A stretch of 64,000 nt of DNA from Nocardia yamanashiensis NBRC 100130 (GCF_001613325.1 NZ_BDCD01000017.1:333466-397465); one strand, 5' to 3'. Shown: positions 17,994 through 25,855, numbered from the stretch's first letter. The notes: a model not told the origin generated them from the sequence alone. Translations and numbers: made by a program.

Positions 17994-18437
17994 TTATTCG
18001 ATGGCGGCGGCGGCCTGCTCGAAAGCGGCTGCGGCGCGGCCGAAGTAATCGAAGAGCAACTCGCGCTGCTCCGGGGTGTACCCGGCCATGATCTCGCCGA
18101 TCGCCCGGCGTGCCGGAGCCAGCACCCGCTCCAGTTCCGCGGGCTGCCCGACCGGTTCCACGATCACCTTCCGGCGATCACCCGGATCCGCGGCGCGCCG
18201 CACACAGCCGGCCGCCTCCAGCCGATCGATGAGCCGGGTGGTCGGTCCGGTGGTCAGCCCGGCCCGCGTGCCGAGTTCCCCCGGGGTCATGGCGCCGCGC
18301 AATTCCAGGATGTTGAGCGCGTACAGATCCGTGGCACCCAGCCCGACCGCGCGCGCACCCGCTTGGGCATGCAGCACCACGGCGCTCAGATAGCGGCGGA
18401 AAACCTCGTGCGGGCTGCCGGCGGCAGGCATTGACAC
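17994..18437 (-). CDS. MarR-family transcriptional regulator
   Basis: A 147-residue MarR protein. The winged helix covers about residues 33-100: a recognition helix at TRAGLTTGPTTRLIDRLEA, then a wing with the family's D-x-R-R signature (DPGDRRKVIVE). Dimerisation helices lie at both ends. GTG 18437 is preferred because GGAGAG lies 6 bases upstream; the ATG two codons later is 12 bases from it. It diverges from a SnoaL-like gene, and the shared region carries two phased inverted repeats that it probably binds. Confidence 0.85.
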   Translation of the reverse strand: MSMPAAGSPHEVFRRYLSAVVLHAQAGARAVGLGATDLYALNILELRGAMTPGELGTRAGLTTGPTTRLIDRLEAAGCVRRAADPGDRRKVIVEPVGQPAELERVLAPARRAIGEIMAGYTPEQRELLFDYFGRAAAAFEQAAAAIE

Positions 18438-18470
18438 GGCCGACTCTCCTCTCTTAATCTCTTCCTTAAC

Positions 18471-18501
18471 GAAGAAACTTCTCCAAAGAAGAAGCATCTT
18501 C
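18471..18501. promoter_or_regulatory. two phased GAAG-N3-CTTC sites between marR and a SnoaL-like gene
   Basis: GAAGAAACTTC at 18471-18481 and GAAGCATCTTC at 18491-18501 have identical arms. Their centres are 20 bases apart, two helical turns, which would place two dimers on one face of the DNA. The likely ligand is the adjacent MarR protein. Confidence 0.6.
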
Positions 18502-18533
18502 CACGCAGAAGACTAGCACGGAGGCCGATTCCC

Positions 18534-18980
18534 ATGAGCACCATCGACGCCGACACCACCGCCATCCGCGCCCTGATCGAGCGCAGCCGCGACGCCTGGA
18601 ACCAGGGCGACGGCGCCGCCTACGGGGCCTGCTTCACCGCCGACGCCACCGACGTCACCTATGTCGGGACCGTCTATCACGGCGGCGGCGAGATCGGGAG
18701 CGCGCACCAGGCGCTGTTCGACAGCTTCTTGAAAGGCACCCGGCTGACCGTCGAGATCCTCGAGATCCGCCGCTACGGCCGGGACACCGCGATCGTCGTC
18801 ACCCGGGGCGAGTCCTCGAAGGGCAATCCGAAGAAGCTCGGAAAACTGGCCACCTACACGGTGATTCGCGATACCGACGGCCGGTGGCGGATCGCGGCGG
18901 TGCAGAAGACGCAGCACAAGCCGATCATGGAGACGGTCGCCTTCAAGTTCCAGCCCGCCACCCGGCCCGCCGCCCGCTGA
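18534..18980 (+). CDS. SgcJ/EcaC-type SnoaL-like protein
   Basis: A 148-residue NTF2-fold protein similar to the SgcJ/EcaC group: IRALIERSRDAWNQGDGAAY opening helix, FTADATDVTYVG strand, then alternating strands ending in WRIAAVQKTQHKPI. Such proteins are often annotated as oxidoreductases, but most have no proven activity and bind small ligands. It starts at ATG 18534, 97 bases from the divergent marR start, and is the obvious target of that regulator. Confidence 0.75.
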   Translation: MSTIDADTTAIRALIERSRDAWNQGDGAAYGACFTADATDVTYVGTVYHGGGEIGSAHQALFDSFLKGTRLTVEILEIRRYGRDTAIVVTRGESSKGNPKKLGKLATYTVIRDTDGRWRIAAVQKTQHKPIMETVAFKFQPATRPAAR

Positions 18981-19030
18981 GCGCGCGGCACACAGCGGAT
19001 CGGATCCCGGAAACCCGGCCGGAGCTGGCA

Positions 19031-19036
19031 TAGGCT
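19031..19036 (+). promoter_or_regulatory. -10 element TAGGCT of a leaderless gene
   Basis: TAGGCT lies 6 bases before GTG 19043 and no Shine-Dalgarno is visible. Transcription would start at the start codon. Confidence 0.45.
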
Positions 19037-19042
19037 GCCGGT

Positions 19043-19789
19043 GTGGACGAGACGACGGGCAGCGGCGCCGAGCCGGAGGACGGGCTACCGCATCCGCACG
19101 AACCGCACGACAGCAGTCTGGCCTCGCGGCTGAACTGGTTGCGGGCGGGCGTGCTCGGGGCCAATGACGGCATCGTGTCCACGGCCGGACTGGTGGTGGG
19201 TGTGGCGGCGGCGTCCACCGACACCTCGTCGATTCTCACGGCGGGCATCGCCGGGCTCACCGCGGGCGCGATCTCCATGGCGGCCGGGGAGTACGTCTCG
19301 GTCAGCACTCAGCGCGATACCGAGAAGGCGCTGCTGTCCAAGGAGCGGCGAGAGCTGGCCGAGGAACCGGAATACGAACTCGCCGAACTCACCCAGATCT
19401 ATCGCGACAAGGGTCTTTCCGACGCGACCGCGCGCAAGGTGGCCGAGGAGCTGACCGCGCACGACGCCTTCGCCGCGCACGCCGAAGCCGAATTGAAGCT
19501 GGATCCGGACGATCTCACCAATCCGTGGCACGCGGCGCTCTCCTCCGCCGTCTCCTTCACCCTCGGCGCACTGCTGCCATTGATCGCCATTCTGCTGCCG
19601 CCGGTACAGTGGCGGATTCCGGTGACCTTCGTGGCCGTGCTGATCGCGCTGGCCGCAACCGGTTCGGTCAGTTCACGACTCGGCGGCAGCGACCCGAAGC
19701 GGGCGGTGCTGCGGGTGGTGATCGGCGGTGCGCTCGCCATGGCCGTCACCTACGGGATCGGGCAGCTGGCGGACGTTTCCGGGATCTGA
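19043..19789 (+). CDS. VIT1/CCC1-family metal transporter
   Basis: A 248-residue membrane protein of the VIT (vacuolar iron transporter) family. LNWLRAGVLGANDGIVSTAG near residue 29 is the family signature in the first helix, and AGAISMAAGEYVSVSTQRD near 74 is the second. A cytoplasmic helical domain rich in Glu (about 95-155) is the metal-binding region, followed by three more helices. It probably moves Fe2+ or Mn2+ out of the cytoplasm in exchange for protons. GTG start, leaderless arrangement. It ends next to the convergent proline-rich gene with no bases between the stops. Confidence 0.87.
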   Translation: MDETTGSGAEPEDGLPHPHEPHDSSLASRLNWLRAGVLGANDGIVSTAGLVVGVAAASTDTSSILTAGIAGLTAGAISMAAGEYVSVSTQRDTEKALLSKERRELAEEPEYELAELTQIYRDKGLSDATARKVAEELTAHDAFAAHAEAELKLDPDDLTNPWHAALSSAVSFTLGALLPLIAILLPPVQWRIPVTFVAVLIALAATGSVSSRLGGSDPKRAVLRVVIGGALAMAVTYGIGQLADVSGI

Positions 19790-20488
19790 TCAGGGCTCGG
19801 CCGGGAACTCCGGTTGCGGTTCGGCGATCTCGGCCGGCGCGGGCGGAGCCGGCGGCGCGGGCTGCTGGGGTACGCAGATCCAGCGCGCGATCGGCAGCAG
19901 ATCCCATTGCGCGGCAACGCCGTTCGTTGCACAGGGGGCGCCGAGCCGGGGTTGTTCGGTGGCGGGGACCGGATCGGTGCACACCCAGCCGCCGTTCGGC
20001 AGGGTCAGCGGCAGCAGCAGGGCGGCGCGCGAACAGCCCGGGCCGCCGATGGGGGCGGCGGCATCGATCGGGGCGATGACCGGCAGCGGAACCAGGGCCG
20101 GGATCACCACCGGGATCTCGACCGGATGCGGTGCGGCGGGACCTGGCGGAGTCACCGGGCTGACCGGCGCCACGCCCGAGGGCACGACGGGCGCGCCGGG
20201 AATCACCGCACCGGCCGCGCCGCCGGAGGGCACGCCCACCGTGCCGCTCGCCGGCGCCCCGGCGGGATTCGCCACGCCAGCGGGCGAATCCGGAAGGCGC
20301 CGATCGTCGATCGTTTCCGAATCGCCGGGCCGGTTCGAGTCGCCGCCCCGGTCGCTGGCGGTGGTGAGCAACAGGCCCGCGCCGATGGCGAGGACCATCA
20401 GCCCCGACACCAGCACCACCGCACCCAGACTGCGCGGAGTGATATCGCCGGTGCTGGAAGGCCGTTCGGGTTCGACGCTGCCGAGCAT
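19790..20488 (-). CDS. proline-rich single-pass membrane protein, second of a pair
   Basis: A 232-residue protein: a short cytoplasmic head (LGSVEPERPSSTGDITPRS), one membrane helix at about 22-42, and an extracytoplasmic region rich in Pro, Ala, Gly and Val. Near residue 150 is a more ordered segment with three or four cysteines (GPGCSRA, GWVCTD, GAPCATN, RWICVP), suggesting two disulfides, and the tail is Pro-rich. AGGAG lies 7 bases before ATG 20488. The head resembles that of the gene just upstream, so the two look like paralogues in one operon 32 bases apart. No function is known to me. Confidence 0.65.
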   Translation of the reverse strand: MLGSVEPERPSSTGDITPRSLGAVVLVSGLMVLAIGAGLLLTTASDRGGDSNRPGDSETIDDRRLPDSPAGVANPAGAPASGTVGVPSGGAAGAVIPGAPVVPSGVAPVSPVTPPGPAAPHPVEIPVVIPALVPLPVIAPIDAAAPIGGPGCSRAALLLPLTLPNGGWVCTDPVPATEQPRLGAPCATNGVAAQWDLLPIARWICVPQQPAPPAPPAPAEIAEPQPEFPAEP

Positions 20489-20520
20489 GGCTGTGCTCCT
20501 TCGGATTCCGGGCCGGGCGG

Positions 20521-21006
20521 TCAGGGAGCCGGGGGCGGCGGGGGCGGAGGTGGAATCAGGAACGGAATCAGGGGCGCGAGGATATCCGGGATGGGCGGGG
20601 GCGGCGGGGCGGCCGGCGCCGGGGGCGGGGGCTCGGGCGGGGCTTCCACCGGGGCGATATCGACGGGCTGGGATTGCGGGGTGTAGGCGGGAACGGGGGC
20701 CGGAGCCTCTTCGACCGGTGCTGGCGGCGGCGGGGGCGGGGCCGCAGCGGGCGGTGGGGGCGCGGCGTTCACCGGCTGCTGGGAAGAACTGGTGCCGGGC
20801 GTGGTGGTGACCGGGCCCGACGTATCGGCGGCGGGACGGTGCAGTCCGGCTTTCAACGGGCCGCCGATGAGGGCGAAGACCAGGCCGAAGGACAGGACGA
20901 GCAATACCACCAGCACTCGGGGCGACATCTCGCCCGACGCCATGACGCCGGGGGTGTCGCCCGTCTTGTCCGCGGCGGGTTTCTCCCGCACCGCACCGAG
21001 TGCCAA
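20521..21006 (-). CDS. proline-rich single-pass membrane protein, first of a pair
   Basis: A 161-residue protein with a cytoplasmic head of about 30 residues, one membrane helix at about 29-47 and an outer region that is largely Pro and Ala, ending in a run of eight prolines then Ala-Pro. TTG 21006 is chosen because AAGGGA lies 7 bases upstream and because LALGAVREKP then aligns with MLGSVEPERP of its downstream neighbour. A GTG at 21063 would be the alternative. The Pro-rich arm could reach into or across the mycolate wall; this is inference. Confidence 0.6.
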   Translation of the reverse strand: MALGAVREKPAADKTGDTPGVMASGEMSPRVLVVLLVLSFGLVFALIGGPLKAGLHRPAADTSGPVTTTPGTSSSQQPVNAAPPPPAAAPPPPPPAPVEEAPAPVPAYTPQSQPVDIAPVEAPPEPPPPAPAAPPPPPIPDILAPLIPFLIPPPPPPPPAP

Positions 21007-21146
21007 ACCCGCATCCCTTCGCCTCGAAACCTGTGCCGCCGATCCGAAATGCTCGTCCTTCACGGACGGTACACAGGTTTGCCGGGATGCAGAACGGACT
21101 ACACGGTACGGAATTGTTCCAGCTCAATATCTATCGATAACGATTG

Positions 21147-21644
21147 CTAGAAGATCGCCGAGGGCGTGCCGGTGAACCAGGAATTGGCGATGCGGACCCG
21201 GTGCAGCAGCCAGCGGCCGCCGTCGCGGCGCAGCTCCACGTCGTAGTAGTTCTTCAGCAGCGCGAAGACCGAGTGATCGGCGGTGAGCAGATGCTGCGCC
21301 TCGACCATGGCGGTCAGCCGAGCGGTGTCGCCGTCGATGACGATGCGCGGGTTGGTGACCTGATGGGTGGTGTCCACCCGCCCGGTGAATCCGCTCAGGA
21401 TGGTGTCCACGATGACCCCGCGACCGCGCATGACGGGCACCTCCGCACCCCATTTCGCGGCGGCCGGGGCGAAGTCGAGTTCGGCGTCGGGGGTGAAGGA
21501 CGACGCGAACAGTTCCTTGTCCTGCAGATCCTGCCCGAGGCCGAAACGGTAGAGGGCGTCCAGGATCTCGGCGCGATCGCGCAGTTCGCGGGCCGCGGCC
21601 GCGTCGTCGGTGGCGGACAGGGCCTGGGCTGCGGTGACGTACAT
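21147..21644 (-). CDS. SnoaL-like (NTF2-fold) protein
   Basis: A 165-residue SnoaL-like protein: a long opening helix (AEILDALYRFGLGQDLQDKE), FASSFTPDAELDFAP, then GFTGRVDTTHQVTNPRIVID and RWLLHRVRIANSWFTG, a pattern seen in the scytalone dehydratase/SnoaL-like_4 group. Activity is unknown. GAGGAG lies 5 bases before ATG 21644. It diverges from a LysR-type gene across a 115-base gap, so it is likely a LysR target. Confidence 0.75.
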   Translation of the reverse strand: MYVTAAQALSATDDAAAARELRDRAEILDALYRFGLGQDLQDKELFASSFTPDAELDFAPAAAKWGAEVPVMRGRGVIVDTILSGFTGRVDTTHQVTNPRIVIDGDTARLTAMVEAQHLLTADHSVFALLKNYYDVELRRDGGRWLLHRVRIANSWFTGTPSAIF

Positions 21645-21759
21645 GGTGACTCCTCGGTGGTTCGTTGACCGGATGAGTCCACCCTCCCGTGCGCCACCTG
21701 CGGCATCAATGCGAAAGTAGGGAACGGTCGTTAAGCCAGGCTTGAAGATGGGTGGCGGC

Positions 21760-22575
21760 ATGCTGGAGCGGCACGAGATCGAGGTGTTCCTGACCTTGGT
21801 CGAGGAACTGCATTTCGGGCGCACCGCCGAACAACTGCACCTGTCCACCGCCCGCGTCAGCCAGACGGTGGCGAAACTCGAACGGCGGCTGGGGGTTCCG
21901 CTCTTCGAGCGCAGCAGCCGCCGGGTGGCGGTGACTCCGGCCGGGCGGGAGCTGTACGCCGATCTGCGCCCGGCCTGGGACCGGATCGGCGCGGCGGTGC
22001 GGCGCACCATCGACACCGCGCGCGGCCGGGGCGGCACGCTCACCGTCGCCTTCGTGGACGCCGCCACCAGCCAGCTGGTCGCCCGCGCCGCCGAACTGCT
22101 CCGCGCCACCCTGCCCGACTGCACCGTGCGTATTCGCGAAACCCAACCGGCCCAGGTGATTCCGGCCCTGCGCGCGGGCGAGGCGGATATCGCCCTCGGC
22201 ACGCTCCCGATCGACGCACCGGATATCCGCCGCGGCCCGGTCCTGGTCACCGAGGCCCGCCTGCTCGCCGTTCCCGCGAACCACCCACTGGCGCAGCGCG
22301 ATTCGATCACCCCCGCCGAGGCCGAGCGCACCACCGCCCTGGAGCAGCCCGCTTTCGCCACCACCACCGAACTGCTGGCCCTGGTCGGCGCGGGCCAGGG
22401 CACCCTGCCCGTCGGCGCGCACGCCCGCCGCTATCACCCGCGCCCCGATGTCGCCTACCTGCCGATCCGCGAGGCCCCGCCGATCGAATGGGCGTTGCTG
22501 TGGCTGAGCAGCAACGAGACCGTGCGCATCCGCGAATTCGCCAGCGCCGCCACGGCGGCCGCGGCGCCGGGCTGA
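21760..22575 (+). CDS. LysR-family transcriptional regulator
   Basis: A 271-residue LysR protein. The N-terminal helix-turn-helix runs about residues 4-62 (GRTAEQLHLSTARVSQTVAK, then LERRLGVPLFERSSRRVAVT). The substrate-binding domain follows (GTLTVAFVD, GEADIALGTLPI) and is slightly short for the family. ATG 21760 fits the usual family start (MLERHEIEVFL); ATG 21748 or 21742 is possible. It probably controls the divergent SnoaL-like gene. Confidence 0.83.
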   Translation: MLERHEIEVFLTLVEELHFGRTAEQLHLSTARVSQTVAKLERRLGVPLFERSSRRVAVTPAGRELYADLRPAWDRIGAAVRRTIDTARGRGGTLTVAFVDAATSQLVARAAELLRATLPDCTVRIRETQPAQVIPALRAGEADIALGTLPIDAPDIRRGPVLVTEARLLAVPANHPLAQRDSITPAEAERTTALEQPAFATTTELLALVGAGQGTLPVGAHARRYHPRPDVAYLPIREAPPIEWALLWLSSNETVRIREFASAATAAAAPG

Positions 22576-22583
22576 GCCGACGA

Positions 22584-23603
22584 TCACGGGACCGTGATGA
22601 CGACCTTGCCGAACGGGTCACCCTCCATGAAGTGGCGGTAGGCGTCGGCGGCCCGGTCGAACGGGAAGACGCTGTCGATGACCGGGCGCAGGCCGTGCTC
22701 GGCGATGGTGGCGTTCATGGCCTCGTAGTCGGTGCGGCTGCCGACCGCGACCCGGCGGATGGAGAGATATTTGCCGCCGAAGATATCGGCGGCCGCGGCG
22801 GGCACCTCCGAGGCCTTCGCGCCGATCAGGGTGATGCGGGCGTCATAGGCCGCTGCCGCAACGGATTTCGGCAGGGTGAGCATACCGACCGCATCGATGA
22901 CATGGTCCGCGCCGAGGCCGCCGGTCAGCTCCTGCACGGCATGCTCCCAGTCCGGCGTGCTCGCCCGATCCACCACCTCGTCGGCGCCGAGCTTGCGCAG
23001 CCGTTCGGCCTTGTCGGCGGTGGAGGTGATCGAAATGACCCGGGCGCCCAGCATTTTCGCGTGCTGGACGGCGAACAGCCCGACCGGGCCGGTGCCGACC
23101 GTCAGCACCGTCTCCCCCGGTCCGGCCGGGACCGGCTTGGCCACCCCGGACCAGGCCACCAGTCCGGCGCAGGTGAGCGTGGCGGCTTCCTCGTCGGTGA
23201 GGTGCGCGGGCACGTGCACCACCGACTGTTCCGCCAGCACGATGTATTCGGCGAGCCAGCCGTCGAAGTTCGCGCCGTACTGTTCGGCGGCCAGCGCCAG
23301 GGACTGCGGGCCGTCGATCCAATTGACGAAATAGCTGCCGGCCACCCGGTCACCGAGGGCGGCGCGGGTCACGCCGTCGCCCAGCGCGACGACCTCGCCG
23401 ACGCCGTCCACCAGCGGCACCGTATCCGCTTTCAGCGGCAGCGGATAGGTGCCCTCGAGGAGCATCACATCGCGGCGATTGAGCGAGGTGGCCCGCACCC
23501 GGACCACCACCTGATGCGGTCCGGGGACCGGGATTTCCTGGGCGCGGCGGCTCAGGCCGTCCAGGCCGCGCAGCGATTCCACATGGTAGGCAAGGGCATT
23601 CAT
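22584..23603 (-). CDS. medium-chain dehydrogenase/reductase, quinone-reductase-like
   Basis: A 339-residue MDR enzyme. The N-terminal GroES-like domain has VRVRATSLNRRDVMLLEG, typical of quinone-oxidoreductase-like members. The cofactor domain carries TVGTGPVGLFAVQHAKMLGA at about 170-190. The cysteine and histidine ligands of the zinc alcohol dehydrogenases are not present at the usual places, so this is probably a zinc-free NADPH enzyme. GGAG lies 8 bases before ATG 23603. It is second in a two-gene unit with the upstream SnoaL-like gene (33 bases apart), under a promoter facing the MmyB-like regulator. Confidence 0.82.
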   Translation of the reverse strand: MNALAYHVESLRGLDGLSRRAQEIPVPGPHQVVVRVRATSLNRRDVMLLEGTYPLPLKADTVPLVDGVGEVVALGDGVTRAALGDRVAGSYFVNWIDGPQSLALAAEQYGANFDGWLAEYIVLAEQSVVHVPAHLTDEEAATLTCAGLVAWSGVAKPVPAGPGETVLTVGTGPVGLFAVQHAKMLGARVISITSTADKAERLRKLGADEVVDRASTPDWEHAVQELTGGLGADHVIDAVGMLTLPKSVAAAAYDARITLIGAKASEVPAAAADIFGGKYLSIRRVAVGSRTDYEAMNATIAEHGLRPVIDSVFPFDRAADAYRHFMEGDPFGKVVITVP

Positions 23604-23636
23604 GATTCGTTCTCCTGAAACTGGAAGTGCGGGTGG

Positions 23637-24080
23637 CTACGCGGGGCCGATGTACTGGTGATCGCTGCGGATGCGGCCGTCCGCGTCCAGCGCGAGCACG
23701 TCGTAGCCCGCGCCGCCCTCGGAACCGTCGGCGGTGGAGACCATCAGCCAGCCGAGGCCGACCAGGTCGCCGGCCAGCCGGGCCGCCCGGCCCCGGGCCC
23801 GGAAGACGTATTCGCCCGGGGCGATGAACATTTCGTAGGCCCGGGTGACACGGGCGTCGAGGGCGTCGTGGCCGCGGACTTCCAGGTAGGGGGCCGGGAA
23901 GTGCAGGGCCGTCGCCGCCGCGCGGATCTCCTGCGGCGGGTCGGTCAGCACCTGGGTGCCGCCGGCGGCCCACAGTTCGGCGATCCGCTTGCGGCGGGCC
24001 TGCGGATCGGCCTCGTTCCACAGGGCGACGTACTCCTCGGTGAGGTTGATCAGGGCGTTTTCATCGAGTGGCTTGCTCAT
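23637..24080 (-). CDS. SnoaL-like (NTF2-fold) protein
   Basis: A 147-residue SnoaL-like protein: LINLTEEYVALWNEADPQAR opening helix, RIAELWAAGGTQVLTDPPQE, EVRGHDALDARVTRAYEMF, and strands ending DGRIRSDHQYIGP. The layout matches proteins annotated as nuclear transport factor 2 family. It is the first gene of an operon with the MDR dehydrogenase and lies opposite the MmyB-like regulator gene, whose paired operator sits in the 122-base gap. Confidence 0.75.
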   Translation of the reverse strand: MSKPLDENALINLTEEYVALWNEADPQARRKRIAELWAAGGTQVLTDPPQEIRAAATALHFPAPYLEVRGHDALDARVTRAYEMFIAPGEYVFRARGRAARLAGDLVGLGWLMVSTADGSEGGAGYDVLALDADGRIRSDHQYIGPA

Positions 24081-24115
24081 GCCGAGAAGTTTGTCCGGCA
24101 GGGGAACACGCCGCG

Positions 24116-24168
24116 ATTCCCCGCAGGGAATGATCGAGTGGCCGCCTTCGTCATTCCTCGCAGGGAAT
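24116..24168. promoter_or_regulatory. paired ATTCCY-CGCA-GGGAAT operators
   Basis: Site one, ATTCCCCGCAGGGAAT (24116-24131), is a perfect 6-base inverted repeat; site two, ATTCCTCGCAGGGAAT (24153-24168), has one mismatch. Centres are 37 bases apart. They fill the gap between the SnoaL-like/dehydrogenase operon and the MmyB-like gene and are the probable binding sites of that regulator. Confidence 0.65.
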
Positions 24169-24202
24169 CGCGGGACGGCTCGCGGTTCCGGACAGTGGAG
24201 GC

Positions 24203-25000
24203 ATGACGACCATGGCGGTAGTGGAGGCGACCCCGTTCGCGCAGCAGTTGCGGCATTGGCGCGGAATGCGGCGAATCAGCCAGCTGGACTTGGCGATTCA
24301 AGCCGAGACCAGCCAGCGATACCTGAGTTTCCTGGAACAGGGGCGGTCGCATCCGGGCCGGACCATGGTGGTGCGGCTGGCGGAATCGCTGGGACTGTCG
24401 CTGCGCGAGCGCAACAGCCTGCTGCTGGCCGCCGGGTACGCCCCGGCATTTCCCGAATCCACTTTGGACGCACCGGAACTCGGCGCGGTGCGGCATGCCC
24501 TGGACACCATCCTGCAGGGTCATCTCCCCTACCCGGCCGTGGTCACCCGCCCGTTCGGCGTGCTGGTGGCCGCCAATCCCGCCTTCGAGCTGCTGACCGA
24601 GGATTGTGCGCCGGAACTGCTGCGGTCCCCGGTGAACGTGCTGCGCCTGGCGCTGCATCCGGACGGGCTGGCCCGGCGGGTGCTGAATCTGCCCGAGTGG
24701 GGGCGCCATATCGTCGACAGCCTGCGCAATCGGGCCGCGCGCAGTCCGGATCCGCTGCTGGACGAGCTCATCGCCGAACTGGTGGGCTATCTGCCGCCGG
24801 TCGATCCGGGCCCGAATCACATCGGTTTCGCGGTGCCGCTGCGCCTGCGGAGCGATGCGGGCGAGCTGCGCCTGATCACCACGCTGACCTCGTTCGCCAC
24901 CGCCACCGACATCACCCTGTCCGAACTGCACCTGGAAGCGTTCCTGCCCGCCGATCAGGCCACCGCGGACATCCTGCGCGCCCGGTTCGCCGACTCCTGA
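24203..25000 (+). CDS. XRE-family regulator with MmyB-like ligand domain
   Basis: A 265-residue regulator. The Cro/C1-type helix-turn-helix is at about residues 20-80 (ISQLDLAIQAETSQRYLSFL; QGRSHPGRTMVVRLAESL). The C-terminal MmyB-like PAS-type domain has the family motifs PYPAVVTRPFGVLVAANPAF and FLPADQATADILR. MmyB-type proteins act as repressors or activators of adjacent dehydrogenase genes, sensing a fatty-acid-like ligand in a solved structure. GGAGG lies just before ATG 24203. It faces the SnoaL-like/dehydrogenase operon. Confidence 0.86.
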   Translation: MTTMAVVEATPFAQQLRHWRGMRRISQLDLAIQAETSQRYLSFLEQGRSHPGRTMVVRLAESLGLSLRERNSLLLAAGYAPAFPESTLDAPELGAVRHALDTILQGHLPYPAVVTRPFGVLVAANPAFELLTEDCAPELLRSPVNVLRLALHPDGLARRVLNLPEWGRHIVDSLRNRAARSPDPLLDELIAELVGYLPPVDPGPNHIGFAVPLRLRSDAGELRLITTLTSFATATDITLSELHLEAFLPADQATADILRARFADS

Positions 25001-25039
25001 CCTCGGGATCTCCCCCGCCAATCGAATACTTGTGGCCGA

Positions 25040-25071
25040 ATACTCGTAGACGTATATTTGTCTACGAGTAT
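25040..25071. promoter_or_regulatory. perfect 12-base palindrome upstream of the PadR gene
   Basis: ATACTCGTAGAC (25040-25051) and GTCTACGAGTAT (25060-25071) are exact inverted repeats around an 8-base AT-rich spacer. The site ends 14 bases before the PadR start, next to its Shine-Dalgarno, so binding would block its own expression. An extra half-site-like AATACT lies 13 bases to the left. Confidence 0.7.
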
Positions 25072-25085
25072 CGGAGGTGTTCGCG

Positions 25086-25748
25086 ATGGCAGCCAAACGC
25101 AAAGTCACCAACCTGACGGGCCTGGCGGTGCTGTCCACCCTGGGTATCCAGCCCGGGCACCGCTACGAGATCGCCAATCGGTTGCGGCAGTGGGGCAAGG
25201 ACACCGACATGGGTGTCAAATGGGGTTCGCTGTACACCGTCGTGGACAACCTCACCAAGCACGGGTTCCTGGAAGTCGCCGGCAGCGAACGCGACGGCGC
25301 CCGCCCCGAGCGCACCATCTACCGCATCACCGCGGCCGGCCGCGCCGAACTGGCCGACTGGACCCGCGAACTCATCGGGCAACCGGCCGCCGAGCAGCGC
25401 CCCTTCCGCGCCGGCCTGTCGGTGCTGTCGGTGCTGCCGCCGGAAGAGGTCGCCGACCTGCTCACCGAGCGAATCGCCAAGCTGGACAGCATCATCGCCG
25501 CGCATCGTGACCGCGCGGCCGCGCTGGCGGGCGCGCTACCGCGCCTGTTCACCATCGAAGACGATTACGAGCTGGCCATGCTGGAGGCCGAACTGCGCTG
25601 GTCCACCGCTCTGCGGGCGGAACTGCGCGACGGCACCTTCCCCGACCTGGAGAGCTGGCGCGCGTTCCATCGCGACGGCGTCATGCCCGCCGACTTCGCC
25701 GCGTTGCTGGAAGGGGGCGAGCCGGAGCAGGCGCCCCGGCAGGACTGA
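25086..25748 (+). CDS. PadR-family transcriptional regulator
   Basis: A 220-residue PadR protein. The winged helix covers about residues 10-90: LTGLAVLSTLGIQPGHRYEI, then WGSLYTVVDNLTKHGFLE and ERTIYRITAAGRAELADW. A C-terminal helical dimerisation domain (about 95-200) makes it a long (subfamily 1-like) PadR. GGAGGTG lies 7 bases before ATG 25086. The gene is followed by an FAD monooxygenase in the same direction after about 180 bases, with a palindrome in between. Confidence 0.85.
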   Translation: MAAKRKVTNLTGLAVLSTLGIQPGHRYEIANRLRQWGKDTDMGVKWGSLYTVVDNLTKHGFLEVAGSERDGARPERTIYRITAAGRAELADWTRELIGQPAAEQRPFRAGLSVLSVLPPEEVADLLTERIAKLDSIIAAHRDRAAALAGALPRLFTIEDDYELAMLEAELRWSTALRAELRDGTFPDLESWRAFHRDGVMPADFAALLEGGEPEQAPRQD

Positions 25749-25839
25749 TCCACAGACGAAACCGGGCCCCGGCGAGGGTGCTGCAACACCGCCGCCGAAG
25801 CCCGGGATAACACCGTCTCGAACCGCGTCCGTGCAGGCG

Positions 25840-25855
25840 AACTCGGCACCGAGTT
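25840..25855. promoter_or_regulatory. short palindrome upstream of the FAD monooxygenase
   Basis: AACTCGG-CA-CCGAGTT is a perfect 7-base inverted repeat, 77 bases before the monooxygenase start. It differs from the PadR palindrome apart from the shared ACTCG core. Confidence 0.4.
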
